DNA from: JAFAXD01 sp035472475
GTDB taxonomy: Bacteria; Pseudomonadota; Alphaproteobacteria; Rhizobiales; Xanthobacteraceae
Direction: 5' to 3'
NCBI GenBank assembly: GCA_035472475.1
Contig: DATIPA010000248.1
Coordinates: 1-64,000, forward strand
Length of the DNA stretch: 64,000 nucleotides
Shown here: piece after piece, positions 42,281-51,509 of the stretch
How the letters are laid out: each line of letters opens with the position of its first letter
Position numbering within the stretch: the first letter of the stretch is position 1
Translations under genes and position numbers: made by a program
The notes under the pieces: model-generated
Seen by the model: the letters and a program-made list of their open reading frames with translations, nothing else
What the model was told of the DNA's origin: nothing
Database searches by the model: none

Positions 42281-43497
42281 GCGTGCGCCCGCGCCACGCC
42301 ACCCAAGACGCCGCGACAAGCTTGGGTGACTCCGATAAGACGGCGGCGGTGGAACCGATCACCACAACGCTTGATCTCGCAGCGGCGTGTGCGCGGCTGG
42401 CGCGTCATCCGTTCGTGACTGTCGATACCGAGTTCCTGCGCGAAACCACCTACTATCCGTTGCTGTGCGTCGCGCAGATCGCCAGCGCCGACGAGGCGCT
42501 CGTGATCGACGCTCTCGCACCGGGAATAGACCTTGCACCATTCTTTGAATTGATGGTCGACGAGCGCGTTCTGAAGGTTTTCCACGCGGCTCGCCAGGAC
42601 ATCGAGATCGTCTGGCACATGGCCGGCAGGATTCCGCATCCGGTTTTTGACAGCCAGGTTGCCGCCATGGTGCTTGGCTTCGGCGACTCGATCTCCTACG
42701 ACCAGCTGGTTCAACGCGTCACCGGCGACAGCCTGGACAAGTCCAACCGCTTCACCGATTGGTCGCGCCGGCCGCTGTCGAGTGCTCAGCTCACCTATGC
42801 GGTCTCGGACGTGACGCATCTGCGCGACGTGTACTTGGCGCTGGCGGACGACCTCGCGCGCCGCGGACGCAGCGAGTGGGTCGGCGAGGAGATGGAAATC
42901 CTCACATCGCCGGAAACCTATCGGGTCGACCCCGAAAACGCCTGGCAGCGCTTGAAGACCCGCGTGCGCAAGCCGAAGGAGCTCGCAATCCTGATCGAGA
43001 TCGCGGCCTGGCGCGAGCGGGAAGCGCAGACCCGCGACTTGCCGCGTGGCCGGGTGCTTCGCGACGAAGTCCTTGGCGACATCGCCATACAGGCGCCGAC
43101 GTCCTTTGAGCGGCTATCCCACGTGCGCTCGTTGCCGAAGGGATTTGAGCGCTCCCGCTGGGGAGCGGACGTCATCGAAACGGTGCAACGCGGCCTCGCC
43201 CGCGACCTCAAGTCCTTGCCGCCAATCGATCGGCAGAGACCGACCAGCGTCAATGGGGCGACGGTCGAGCTGATGAAAGTGTTGCTGCGCATGACCTCGG
43301 AGCAGCACGGCGTCGCCGCGAAGGTGATCGCCACCGTCGACGAGCTCGAACAAATCGCCGGCGATGACGCAGCCGACGTCGCAGCTCTCAAAGGCTGGCG
43401 GCGCGAGCTGTTCGGTGAAAAGGCGCTGGCGCTCAAACAGGGGCGGCTGGCATTGTCCGTCGAGCGGGGCCGGGTGATCGCCCGCGAGCGCGACTGA
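42277..43497 (+). CDS. rnd: Ribonuclease D
   Basis: A 406-residue 3-prime exonuclease. The DEDDy catalytic residues are visible: VTVDTEFLRE, HAARQDIEIVWHMA and YAVSDVTHLRDVY. An HRDC-like domain follows (about 220-300, KPKELAILIEIAAWREREAQ, RGRVLRDEVLGDIA). It trims tRNA precursors and other RNAs in the cytoplasm. The N-terminal 30 residues before TTTLDLAAACARLARHPFVT are an extension. The ATG overlaps the stop of the ThDP enzyme gene by four bases. Confidence 0.95.
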   Translation: MSVRPRHATQDAATSLGDSDKTAAVEPITTTLDLAAACARLARHPFVTVDTEFLRETTYYPLLCVAQIASADEALVIDALAPGIDLAPFFELMVDERVLKVFHAARQDIEIVWHMAGRIPHPVFDSQVAAMVLGFGDSISYDQLVQRVTGDSLDKSNRFTDWSRRPLSSAQLTYAVSDVTHLRDVYLALADDLARRGRSEWVGEEMEILTSPETYRVDPENAWQRLKTRVRKPKELAILIEIAAWREREAQTRDLPRGRVLRDEVLGDIAIQAPTSFERLSHVRSLPKGFERSRWGADVIETVQRGLARDLKSLPPIDRQRPTSVNGATVELMKVLLRMTSEQHGVAAKVIATVDELEQIAGDDAADVAALKGWRRELFGEKALALKQGRLALSVERGRVIARERD

Positions 43498-43603
43498 CGT
43501 GTTCGGACGGCAAGCCCGGACCCAATCCAAAACCGCAATTTTCTCCAAGTACAACGTCGCGCGTCCGCGGTAGGAGCCGGCAGCGCGATGGAGATCCGAT
43601 GCG

Positions 43604-44257
43604 ATGCGCGTCATCCTGCGCCGGGAGTTGATCGGCAAGACGGCCGTTATGGTCGGAACAGCGGCAGCTCCGCTGCTGACTAAAGCGGCCCTCGCCCAAA
43701 CTCAGGCTGACGGTAGATCAAACATGTCCGATGTACGGCTGTCGTCCCTCGTCGATGCTCTTCACGCCGATCATCCGGCAGCCGACCGCGCGGACAAGAT
43801 GGGTCTGTACGGCTGGCTGATCGGACGTTGGACGATCGATGCGATCTATCACCTCAAAGAAGGCACGACACCCCGCAGTCGCGGCGAGATTCATGCGGGT
43901 TGGGTGCTGGAGGGCCGCGCGCTGCAGGACGTCTGGATCGTGCCTGCGCGCGACGCGCAACGCGCGGACCCGCCCGGCCCGGGCGATTTCTACGGCACGA
44001 CCTTGCGGGTCTACGATCCCAAGCTCGATGCTTGGCACATACTGTGGACCGACCCGCTCAACCAGGTCTATCGGCAGCAGATCGGCCGCGCGCACGGCGA
44101 GGACATCGTGCAAGACGGCACCGACGAGACCGGCGCACCGGTGCGCTGGCGCTTCACCGAGATCACGCCGAATTCGTTTCGCTGGCTGGGCGAACGATCC
44201 GCAGACGGCGGGACGACGTTTCGGCTGTTGGTCGAGTTCCTGGCACGCCGGATATAG
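43604..44257 (+). CDS. Exported hypothetical protein (lipocalin/DUF1579-like)
   Basis: A 217-residue protein with a signal sequence (RRELIGKTAVMVGTAAAPLL, ending ALAQ) of possible Tat type. The mature part (LYGWLIGRWTIDAIYHLKEG, EIHAGWVLEGRALQDVWIVP, YGTTLRVYDPKLDAWHILWT) is beta-rich with alternating aromatic residues, as in lipocalin-like or DUF1579 proteins. The role is unknown. GGAG precedes the ATG at 43604 by about ten bases. Its stop is 20 bases from that of the convergent ppx gene. Confidence 0.8.
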   Translation: MRVILRRELIGKTAVMVGTAAAPLLTKAALAQTQADGRSNMSDVRLSSLVDALHADHPAADRADKMGLYGWLIGRWTIDAIYHLKEGTTPRSRGEIHAGWVLEGRALQDVWIVPARDAQRADPPGPGDFYGTTLRVYDPKLDAWHILWTDPLNQVYRQQIGRAHGEDIVQDGTDETGAPVRWRFTEITPNSFRWLGERSADGGTTFRLLVEFLARRI

Positions 44258-44277
44258 GGGTTGAGCCCGGATCCGCG

Positions 44278-45807
44278 TCAGGCGATTGCAATGATTGGTT
44301 CGCGACCGATCAAACGGGCAAGCTGGCGCAGCCTGGCGAAGACCCGTTCGCCGTCGTAGGCCGCAAAGCGCCCCGTCAGGGTCAGCTTCAGCTTGCCGCG
44401 CTCCACGATCATGGGCGCATTCGGCAAAACCCCCGGCATCGCAGCCGACGTCACGTACGCGACACGCATGGCGGCGCCGAGCACGCGCGCACGATCAAGC
44501 ATGCGGGTGGTGGCGAGTTCGCGCACGTGTGGCGACAGCTCCTCGTCAATCAGACCGACGTGCCGGAAGAACACCGACAATGCCAGAAAGGCCCGCCCCG
44601 GATGGTCGACCGCGACGAACGCCGCGTTGGCGATGATGTTGAGCGATTGTTCGCCGCGATAATCGGGGTGCGCGCGCCAGCCGATGTCGGCGAGCAGGCA
44701 TGCAGCGTGGCGCAGGCGCTTTTCGTCCGGGCTTTCGTCAAGGCCGGACGTGCTCATGAACCGGTCGGTCCAATCGATCAGCTCGTGGCCGTGTTTCGGC
44801 GAGCGCGAGCGCAGGACGTTAAGTTCCTCCGCGGCGGCGAGCAGGGCATCCTTCTTCTGCTCCTCGTCGTCGAGCAGCTCGTACAGCAGCCCTTCGCGCA
44901 CGCCCAGCGCCGAGAAAACGATTTGTTTGGGACGCGCCTTGCGCACCAATTGTTCGAGCACGATCGCCGCATAGGCGAGCAACGGCCGACGGGCATCGGC
45001 CACGACCTCGATCTTCGAGAGCGTGTTGGCGTCAACCCTTCGCACCAGCCGGGCAAATTCCAAAACTTCCTTGGCCGGGATCGAATAGCCGTGCGTCACG
45101 TGCAGCGGATATCCGGTCTGCCACATGTGCAGACGCGCGAGCGCGCGCCAGGTGCCGCCGACGGCAAAAAAAGTGCGCTGCGCGCCGACCTTGAGTGACG
45201 GCAGGCGTCCCAATTCCCGATTGACGACCTTCTCCGCGTATTTCAGCGACTTCTTGGAGATGTCCTGCAGGGCGAGCCCGCCCAGCGGCAGCGTCGCCCC
45301 CGCCTTGATGCGCCGGCCGTGGACATCAACGAGTTCGAGCGACCCGCCGCCGAGGTCGCCGACGATGCCGTCGGCACGATGAAAGCCCGACACCACGCCG
45401 AGCGCCGAGAGCATGGCTTCGCGCTTCCCGGACAACACATCAATCGAGGTCCCGCAAATCTGCTCCGCCTCGGCAATGAACGCCGGACCGTTGTCGGCAT
45501 CGCGACAGGCCGCGGTTGCGATCGCCAGCACGCGTTTGACGCGGATGGTCTCACACAGCCGGCGGAAACGTCGCAGTGCCCCGAGCGCCTTGTCGACCGC
45601 GTCCGATGCCAGCAGTCCGGTCGATTGCACTTCGCGACCGAGTCCCGCGAGCACCTTTTCGTTGAATATCGGCGTCAGGCTGCGCGTCAGCCCCTCATAG
45701 GCGACGAGCCGCACCGAGTTGGAGCCGATATCCATGACCGCGATCGGCGGACCTCGATCGATCCGGCCTTGCGCGGCGCTGTTGGGTTTAGCCAGCCGAT
45801 TTAGCAC
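44278..45807 (-). CDS. ppx: Exopolyphosphatase (Ppx/GppA family)
   Basis: A 509-residue sugar-kinase/actin-fold phosphatase. ATP/phosphate-binding motifs are AVMDIGSNSVRLVAYEG and GIVGDLGGGSLELVDVHG, with AVGGTWRALARLHMW later. The C-terminal half (from about 320) is an HD-like helical region, typical of Ppx/GppA. It cleaves terminal phosphate from polyphosphate, or the pentaphosphate group of pppGpp. Its start overlaps the ppk stop by 20 bases, so synthesis and breakdown of polyphosphate are encoded in one transcript. Confidence 0.96.
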   Translation of the reverse strand: MLNRLAKPNSAAQGRIDRGPPIAVMDIGSNSVRLVAYEGLTRSLTPIFNEKVLAGLGREVQSTGLLASDAVDKALGALRRFRRLCETIRVKRVLAIATAACRDADNGPAFIAEAEQICGTSIDVLSGKREAMLSALGVVSGFHRADGIVGDLGGGSLELVDVHGRRIKAGATLPLGGLALQDISKKSLKYAEKVVNRELGRLPSLKVGAQRTFFAVGGTWRALARLHMWQTGYPLHVTHGYSIPAKEVLEFARLVRRVDANTLSKIEVVADARRPLLAYAAIVLEQLVRKARPKQIVFSALGVREGLLYELLDDEEQKKDALLAAAEELNVLRSRSPKHGHELIDWTDRFMSTSGLDESPDEKRLRHAACLLADIGWRAHPDYRGEQSLNIIANAAFVAVDHPGRAFLALSVFFRHVGLIDEELSPHVRELATTRMLDRARVLGAAMRVAYVTSAAMPGVLPNAPMIVERGKLKLTLTGRFAAYDGERVFARLRQLARLIGREPIIAIA

Positions 45808-48007
45808 GGTCTGAACGGCGCGTGAGGCTGCGGGGCGAGGAGTCCTTGAGCGATTTGCCGCGTCCAGACAAGCTCGGATTCGTCATGAAGTATTTATGCG
45901 CGTTGAACGGTTCTTCGCCGTCCACCGGCTTGATCCGGGTCGTGGTGCCATCCGGAAGGTATGCCCAGCTTTGCTCGTTGTCCTTCAAGTTCGCAAGCAT
46001 GATCTGGTCCAGAACCTGCTCGTGCACGGTCGGATTGAGGATCGGGCACAGCGCCTCGACGCGACGATCGAGATTGCGCGGCATCATGTCGGCGGACGAT
46101 ATGTAGAGGGCCGCCGAGGGATGCGGCAGGCCATGCCCGTTGCCAAAGCAATAGATGCGCCCATGTTCCAAAAAGCGCCCGATGATGGATTTGGCGCGGA
46201 TGTTCTCCGAGAGACCCGGCACGCCCGGCCGCAGGCAGCAAATTCCGCGGACTACCAGGTCGACCGCGACCCCGGCGTGCGATGCTTCGTAGAGCGCATC
46301 GATGATGTCGGGGTCGACCAGGGCGTTCATCTTCATCCAGATCGCAGCCGGCCGGCCGGCGCGCGCGTGCGCGATTTCGCCGGCGATATGCCGGAGGATG
46401 CTGGCGCGCAGACTGAGCGGCGAGACTGCAAGCCGCTCAAGCTCGGCCGGCTCAGCGTAACCGGTGATGTAATTGAAGATGCGCGTCACATCGCGCGCAA
46501 TCACCGGATCGGCGGTGAAGAACGAAAGGTCGGTGTAAATGCGCGCGGTAACCGGATGATAGTTGCCGGTGCCGACGTGGACGTAGGACGTGAGCGAACC
46601 GGCTTCACGCCGCACCACCAGCGACAGCTTGGCGTGTGTCTTAAGCTCGATGAATCCGTAGACGACCTGCACGCCTGCGCGCTCGAGATCGCGCGCCCAG
46701 CGGATGTTGGCCTCCTCGTCGAAACGGGCCTTGAGCTCGACCAGCGCAGTGACGGATTTGCCGGCTTCCGCAGCCTCCGCCAGCGCGTGGACGATCGGAC
46801 TGTCCTTCGAGGTGCGATAGAGCGTCTGTTTGATCGCGATCACGTCCGGATCGCGCGCGGCCTGCGCCAGAAACTGTACGACGACGTCGAACGACTCGTA
46901 GGGATGGTGGACGATCAGGTCCTTCTGGCGGATGGCGGCAAAGCAGTCGCCGGCGTGGTCGCGAATGCGCTCCGGAAAGCGCGGGTTGTAAGGCACGAAT
47001 TCGAGATCGGGCCGATCGACATGTATCAGCTGGGACAATTCGGCGAGCGCCAGCATGCCGTCGACATGAAAGACCTCGTCGTCGGCAACTGCCAGCGCAT
47101 GCTGAACGAACCGGCGCAGCTCGCCAGGCATCGAGGCTTCGAGCTCCAGCCTGATCACCGATCCGCGCCGGCGCTGCTTGAGCACGGTCTCGAACAGACG
47201 AACGAGATCCTCGGCCTCTTCTTCGATTTCGATGTCGGAGTCTCGGATGACGCGGAACGCGCCTTGGCCTCTGACGGTGTAGCCGGGGAACAGGTCGGGG
47301 ATGAACAGCCCCGCCACCTGCTCGAAGGTGATCACGCGTGCCGTGCCGCCTTCGGGCGAAGCCGGCAGACGGATAAAGCGATCGACTTTCTGCGGCACGC
47401 GGATCAGCGCGTTCATCGGCTTGCCGTCGCGCGTGCGTGTCAGCTGCAGCGCGATCGAGAAGCCGAGATTCGGGATGAACGGAAATGGATGCGCGGGGTC
47501 GATCGCAAGCGGGGTCAACACCGGAAAAATGTGCTGCAGAAAATAATCCTCAAGCCAGACACGCTCTTGTTTTCGAAGCGCTTGGCCGTCCACCAGAACA
47601 ATGCCCTTGGCAGCAAGCTGCTCCCGCAGTTCCTGCCATCGCTTCTGCTGATCGCTCGCCAGCACCGACACCGCATCGGTGATCCGGCTCAATTGCTCCG
47701 CGGGGGTCAGCCCGTCCGGGCTCTCGGTCGTAATTCCTTCGCGCACCTGCCCTTTAAGGCCGGCAACGCGCACCATGAAAAATTCGTCGAGGTTGTTGGC
47801 TGAAATCGACAGAAAGCGAACGCGTTCCAGCACCGGCTGGTTGGCGTTCTGCGCCTCCTCGAGTACCCGTCGATTGAACTGCAACCACGACAGCTCGCGA
47901 TTGATGAATCGCTTCGGACTCGTGGTGAGATCGGTAACGCTTGCCGGAACCGGAGCAGCGATTTGCTCGCGCGCAGTTTCTTGAGGAAGAACAGCAGTTT
48001 GCGGCAT
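45788..48007 (-). CDS. ppk1: Polyphosphate kinase 1
   Basis: A 739-residue polyphosphate kinase. The N-terminal domain begins at RFINRELSWLQFNRRVLEEA, with ISANNLDEFFMVRVAGLKGQ. The catalytic domain has HPYESFDVVVQFLAQAARDP, the autophosphorylated histidine in FIELKTHAKLSLVVRRE, and YVHVGTGNYHPVTARIYTDL, with MKMNALVDPDIIDALYEASH in the C-terminal lobe. It makes polyphosphate from ATP reversibly at the inner membrane. The ATG at 48007 (MPQTAVLPQETAREQ) is preferred; an upstream start at 48073 would add an unlikely 22 residues. Confidence 0.97.
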   Translation of the reverse strand: MPQTAVLPQETAREQIAAPVPASVTDLTTSPKRFINRELSWLQFNRRVLEEAQNANQPVLERVRFLSISANNLDEFFMVRVAGLKGQVREGITTESPDGLTPAEQLSRITDAVSVLASDQQKRWQELREQLAAKGIVLVDGQALRKQERVWLEDYFLQHIFPVLTPLAIDPAHPFPFIPNLGFSIALQLTRTRDGKPMNALIRVPQKVDRFIRLPASPEGGTARVITFEQVAGLFIPDLFPGYTVRGQGAFRVIRDSDIEIEEEAEDLVRLFETVLKQRRRGSVIRLELEASMPGELRRFVQHALAVADDEVFHVDGMLALAELSQLIHVDRPDLEFVPYNPRFPERIRDHAGDCFAAIRQKDLIVHHPYESFDVVVQFLAQAARDPDVIAIKQTLYRTSKDSPIVHALAEAAEAGKSVTALVELKARFDEEANIRWARDLERAGVQVVYGFIELKTHAKLSLVVRREAGSLTSYVHVGTGNYHPVTARIYTDLSFFTADPVIARDVTRIFNYITGYAEPAELERLAVSPLSLRASILRHIAGEIAHARAGRPAAIWMKMNALVDPDIIDALYEASHAGVAVDLVVRGICCLRPGVPGLSENIRAKSIIGRFLEHGRIYCFGNGHGLPHPSAALYISSADMMPRNLDRRVEALCPILNPTVHEQVLDQIMLANLKDNEQSWAYLPDGTTTRIKPVDGEEPFNAHKYFMTNPSLSGRGKSLKDSSPRSLTRRSDRAKSAG

Positions 48008-48097
48008 GTGACGATCAATGTGAGCGGCTGATAAGAGGCTAGCAGGATTCGTTAGCGGCCGGCGAGTGATCAAATACCAGAAATCGAATGGTGATGA

Positions 48098-48763
48098 CTA
48101 GTGTCCCGCAAAAAGCTCGGCCGCCAACGCGCGTGTCACCGGCCGCCGCTGGCGCAGGGCCTCGCGATCGAGCGCTGCGACCGCGGCGCGCGCCGCGGCG
48201 AACGACCGCTCGATGCGCGCCACCAGATAGCTGATCAGGCTTTCGTCGACCGCGAGCTGCCGGTCAACAAACAGTTTGACCAGCACGGCGCGCAATAGCG
48301 CATCGTCGGGCGCGGCCAGTTCGACTACCGGCAGCGCGCGCAGGCGCGAGACGAGATCCGGCAACCGGATCGCCCATTGGGCGGGTGGCTGTCGCGCGGT
48401 CAGAAGCACGGTGGCGTCGTCTTCCTTGGCGAGGTTGAGCAGATGGAACAAGGCGACCTCGTCGAGCGGCTCGGCCACGTTCTCCAACGCCAGCGCTCCG
48501 GTTGCGAGGGCGCCCGGCACCGCCGTTTGATCAAGCGCCCGCGCAGAGAGACGGCGCGCCCCCGTCTTGTTGGCCCAGATGTCGGCGAGGTGACTCTTGC
48601 CGCTGCCTTCCGGGCCGACGATCGCCACGACGCGGGCCGGCCAATCCGGCCAGCGTTCCACCAACCTCAACGCCATGGCGTTTGAGGGCCCCTCCAGAAA
48701 GTCATCGCGCGAGAAGTTCGCGCCGGGCTCGAATGACAGCACGAGCTGCCGCGGTAGGCTCAC
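48098..48763 (-). CDS. hdaA: HdaA, DnaA-related replication regulator
   Basis: A 221-residue AAA+ protein, the size of HdaA/Hda. Walker A is GPEGSGKSHLADIWANK; the Walker B and sensor regions are degenerate (ALALENVAEPLDEVALFHLL, ATVLLTARQPPAQWAIRLPD); the rest is the lid domain (LISYLVARIERSFAAARAAV). There is no DnaA DNA-binding domain. With the beta clamp it stimulates ATP hydrolysis on DnaA and prevents re-initiation. Its place between a phosphatidyltransferase gene and ppk is the common alphaproteobacterial order. Confidence 0.93.
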   Translation of the reverse strand: MSLPRQLVLSFEPGANFSRDDFLEGPSNAMALRLVERWPDWPARVVAIVGPEGSGKSHLADIWANKTGARRLSARALDQTAVPGALATGALALENVAEPLDEVALFHLLNLAKEDDATVLLTARQPPAQWAIRLPDLVSRLRALPVVELAAPDDALLRAVLVKLFVDRQLAVDESLISYLVARIERSFAAARAAVAALDREALRQRRPVTRALAAELFAGH

Positions 48764-48803
48764 TGCGGCGGGTCCTCGCTGGTACGCACGACCATGGTTG
48801 GCG

Positions 48804-49454
48804 TCACGCCCGGCCTTCGCTGAAGCCGCCCATGTGCCGAACCCAGTCTCGCAGGTAAACGGCGATCGATAGTAGCGTCAAAACGGCGACCAGCCCCATC
48901 AGGCCGGCTTCCGGCAACTCGATGTCCCAATGGAAGGCGCGCGCCGCAATCACGAGGCCGCCGAGCACGATCTGGCCAACGGTATTGAGCCGCGAGACGG
49001 TCGCCGGTTTGATCGTCACCGGGTTGCCGAGCACCCATGACAGCATGATACCGCCCACAATCAGCAGGTCGCGCGATACGACCAGGATTACGAGCCATCG
49101 GGGAATAGCCTCCACAACGCCAAGCGACACGTAGATCGAAACGATCAACACCTTGTCCGCGAGGGGATCAAGGTAGGCACCGACCTCCGTCGCCATTCCG
49201 AAGCGTTTGGCCAGAAAACCGTCCACGCCGTCGCTGATACCGGCGACCAGAAACAGGACGAACGCAACCGTCATCTGGTCGGAGGCGATGGCCCAAACCA
49301 TCACCGGCACCAGCAAGATGCGGGCAAGCGTGATAAGATTCGGAAGACTCAAACGATATGTCCCGGCAGGTAGTGGTTCGGCGCGCGCAACATTATCCCG
49401 GACGTACCGGTTGCCAAGTCGGGATTGTGCCGTCCCCGCGCAATCCACCCGCAT
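48804..49454 (-). CDS. CDP-alcohol phosphatidyltransferase
   Basis: An inner-membrane protein of up to 216 residues with the family motif DGx2(A/K)Rx8GxxxDxxxD: SDGVDGFLAKRFGMATEVGA followed by YLDPLADK. About six membrane helices are visible (LITLARILLVPVMVWAIASD, QMTVAFVLFLVAGI, and others). PgsA-like enzymes make phosphatidylglycerol phosphate or related lipids from CDP-diacylglycerol. The core begins at LSLPNLITLARIL, so the true start may be a TTG at 49352 (182 residues), the family's usual length; the ATG at 49454 adds a 34-residue non-conserved lead. Confidence 0.9.
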   Translation of the reverse strand: MRVDCAGTAQSRLGNRYVRDNVARAEPLPAGTYRLSLPNLITLARILLVPVMVWAIASDQMTVAFVLFLVAGISDGVDGFLAKRFGMATEVGAYLDPLADKVLIVSIYVSLGVVEAIPRWLVILVVSRDLLIVGGIMLSWVLGNPVTIKPATVSRLNTVGQIVLGGLVIAARAFHWDIELPEAGLMGLVAVLTLLSIAVYLRDWVRHMGGFSEGRA

Positions 49455-49606
49455 GCCTCAACCCGGCTCTTCCCCAAATCCACAGCGCTCCGCTTGTCCC
49501 AGCCGCCCCCGTCTTCTATCGGTCTCTGACTTAAGCCCCCGCGGCTCGAACGGCTCTCCTCCGGGCCGCGGCGGGAGACCACCCGGAAGATGCGGAATCC
49601 GACGCC

Positions 49607-50665
49607 ATGGCGGATGAGCCCCTGACCTATGCCAAAGCCGGTGTCGACATCGACGCCGGCAATCGCATGGTCGAACTGATCAAGCCGCTCGTCCGCGCGA
49701 CCGCGCGCGCAGGTGCGGATGCCGAGATCGGCGGCTTCGGCGGATTATTCGACCTCAAACGCGCCGGTTTTCGCGATCCAGTGCTGGTCGCGTCGACCGA
49801 TGGGGTCGGCACCAAGGTGAAAATTGCGATCGAAGCGGGCCGCCACAACACGATCGGGGTCGACCTCGTTGCCATGTCGGTCAATGATCTCGTCGTCCAG
49901 GGCGCCGAACCTCTGTTCTTTCTGGATTATTTCGCCTGCGGCAAGCTCGACCCGGCGGTTGGCGCAGCCATCGTCGCCGGCGTCGCGGATGGCTGTCGCC
50001 AGGCCGGGTGCGCCCTGATCGGCGGCGAAACCGCGGAAATGCCGGGAGTTTATCAAGCAGGCGACTACGATCTTGCCGGTTTCGCGGTCGGCGCTGCCGA
50101 ACGCGGCAGCCTGTTACCGCGCGGCGATATCACAGTGGGCGACGCCTTGCTCGGGGTGGCGTCCTCAGGCGTGCATTCGAACGGCTATTCGCTGGTCCGC
50201 CGGGTGGTCGAAACCAGCGGGCTTGGCTGGGAGGACCCGGCGCCATTCGAGCAAACGCGTTCGCTCGGCGAGGCGTTGCTGACCCCGACGCGGATCTACG
50301 TGGCGTCTTGCCTTGCGGCATTGCGACAGACAGCCGCAATCAAGGCGATGGCCCACATCACGGGGGGCGGCTTTCCCGACAACATCCCGCGCGCATTGCC
50401 GAAGGGACTTCGCGCGCGCATTGACCTCGCCGCCATACCGGTTTTGCCGGTGTTCCGTTGGCTGGCCCAGGCCGGCCGCATTGCCGCCCCTGAAATGCTG
50501 CGCACGTTCAACTGCGGGATCGGGATGGTGATCGTTGTCGCGCCGGCGCAGGCTGAGGCGGTCAGCGCCGCGCTGGCTGGCGCGGGCGAGCGCGTGGTGA
50601 GGCTCGGCACCCTCGAAGCGGCCGATGGCGGTGTGGTTTACAACGGACGCCTCGATCTTGAGTGA
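49607..50665 (+). CDS. purM: Phosphoribosylformylglycinamidine cyclo-ligase
   Basis: A 352-residue PurM: N-terminal YAKAGVDIDAGNRMVELIKP, catalytic/ATP-site segments ASTDGVGTKVKIAIEAGRHN, VDLVAMSVNDLVVQGAEPLF, GGETAEMPGVYQAGDYDLAG, and C-terminal ITGGGFPDNIPRALP. It closes the imidazole ring in purine synthesis, forming AIR from FGAM with ATP. The purN frame begins inside its end, so the pair forms one translational unit. Confidence 0.98.
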   Translation: MADEPLTYAKAGVDIDAGNRMVELIKPLVRATARAGADAEIGGFGGLFDLKRAGFRDPVLVASTDGVGTKVKIAIEAGRHNTIGVDLVAMSVNDLVVQGAEPLFFLDYFACGKLDPAVGAAIVAGVADGCRQAGCALIGGETAEMPGVYQAGDYDLAGFAVGAAERGSLLPRGDITVGDALLGVASSGVHSNGYSLVRRVVETSGLGWEDPAPFEQTRSLGEALLTPTRIYVASCLAALRQTAAIKAMAHITGGGFPDNIPRALPKGLRARIDLAAIPVLPVFRWLAQAGRIAAPEMLRTFNCGIGMVIVVAPAQAEAVSAALAGAGERVVRLGTLEAADGGVVYNGRLDLE

Positions 50666-51290
50666 ACCCACCCGCAAGCGCGTCGCGATCCTGATTTCCG
50701 GCCGCGGCTCCAACATGACCGCCTTGATCGAGGCCGCCAGCGAACCGTCGTATCCGGCCGAGATTGCCCTCGTGGTGTCCAACAATCCGGATGCCGCCGG
50801 GCTTGGCCGTGCCCGCGCCGCGGGTATCGTCACCGCAGCCATTGACCATCGGCCTTTCAGCACCGACCGCGCGGGTTTCGAGCACGCTTTGCAACGGGTG
50901 CTTGAAGCTCACCGTATCGATCTTGTCTGCCTCGCGGGCTTTATGCGCTTGCTCACTGCCGAATTCACCTCGGCTTGGCGGGGCCGCATCATCAACATCC
51001 ACCCTGCCTTGCTCCCGGCATTCCGCGGTCTCGATACGCATGCGCGCGCGCTCGCCGCCGGGGCGACCACGCACGGCGCCACGGTTCACTTTGTTGTCCC
51101 CGAAATGGACGCCGGGCCAGTCATCGCGCAAGCAGCCGTACCGGTGCTTGCCGGCGACACGCCGGAGGCGCTTGCGGCCCGCGTGCTCAGGGTCGAGCAC
51201 GAGATCTATCCGGCGGCTTTGCGCGCGCTCGCAGAAGGGCAGGTTGCCATCGACACAATAAAAAAGCCCCCGGGACCAGCCGGGGGCTAA
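50625..51290 (+). CDS. purN: Phosphoribosylglycinamide formyltransferase
   Basis: A PurN of up to 221 residues: VAILISGRGSNMTALIEAAS, VVSNNPDAAGLGRARAAGI, the catalytic region INIHPALLPAFRGLDTHARA (Asn and His) and VHFVVPEMDAGPVIAQAAVP with the essential aspartate. It adds the formyl group from 10-formyl-tetrahydrofolate to GAR. The ATG at 50625 overlaps purM by 41 bases; a TTG at 50658 (LSEPTRKRVAIL) just before the conserved core is an alternative start. The last codons overlap the terminator hairpin of the convergent cold-shock gene. Confidence 0.97.
   Translation: MAVWFTTDASILSEPTRKRVAILISGRGSNMTALIEAASEPSYPAEIALVVSNNPDAAGLGRARAAGIVTAAIDHRPFSTDRAGFEHALQRVLEAHRIDLVCLAGFMRLLTAEFTSAWRGRIINIHPALLPAFRGLDTHARALAAGATTHGATVHFVVPEMDAGPVIAQAAVPVLAGDTPEALAARVLRVEHEIYPAALRALAEGQVAIDTIKKPPGPAGG
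51260..51287 (-). terminator. Rho-independent terminator of cspA, inside purN
   Basis: GCCCCCGG (51266-51273) and CCGGGGGC (51280-51287) form an 8-bp GC-rich stem with loop GACCAG. Read on the minus strand, TTTTTTATTG follows directly, a canonical terminator for the cold-shock gene ending at 51306. It lies wholly within the last codons of the plus-strand purN (stop 51288-51290). On the plus strand no T-run follows. Confidence 0.9.
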
Positions 51291-51305
51291 CGGGAACACC
51301 TTGGC

Positions 51306-51509
51306 TTACGCGACCTTGAGGTTTTCGGCGGACGTCTTGCCGCGGTTGGACACGAGCTCGAACTCGACCGTCTGTCCCTCATTGAGCGTGCTCAGCCCCG
51401 CCCGTTCTACCGCCGAGATGTGGACGAAAACGTCCTTATCGCCGTTGCTCGGGTGGATGAACCCATAGCCCTTGGTTGGGTTGAACCATTTGACGGTGCC
51501 CTTTTGCAT
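51306..51509 (-). CDS. cspA: Cold-shock protein CspA
   Basis: A 67-residue single cold-shock domain: MQKGTVKWFNPTKGYGFIHP with RNP1 KGYGFI, RNP2 DVFVHISAVE and C-terminal RGKTSAENLKVA. It is a nucleic-acid chaperone of the cytoplasm. GGAGG lies before the ATG at 51509. A 300-base region upstream could be a long leader of the kind that regulates cold-shock genes; the terminator downstream is strong. The paralogue at 43-252 differs at many positions. Confidence 0.97.
   Translation of the reverse strand: MQKGTVKWFNPTKGYGFIHPSNGDKDVFVHISAVERAGLSTLNEGQTVEFELVSNRGKTSAENLKVA

Noticed and set aside
45896..47803. 635-codon open frame opposite ppk1
   Set aside because: It lies wholly antisense to a well-supported essential-type gene, in the register that GC-rich third positions leave stop-free. 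The product has no recognisable domains, and ppk1 motifs explain the DNA.
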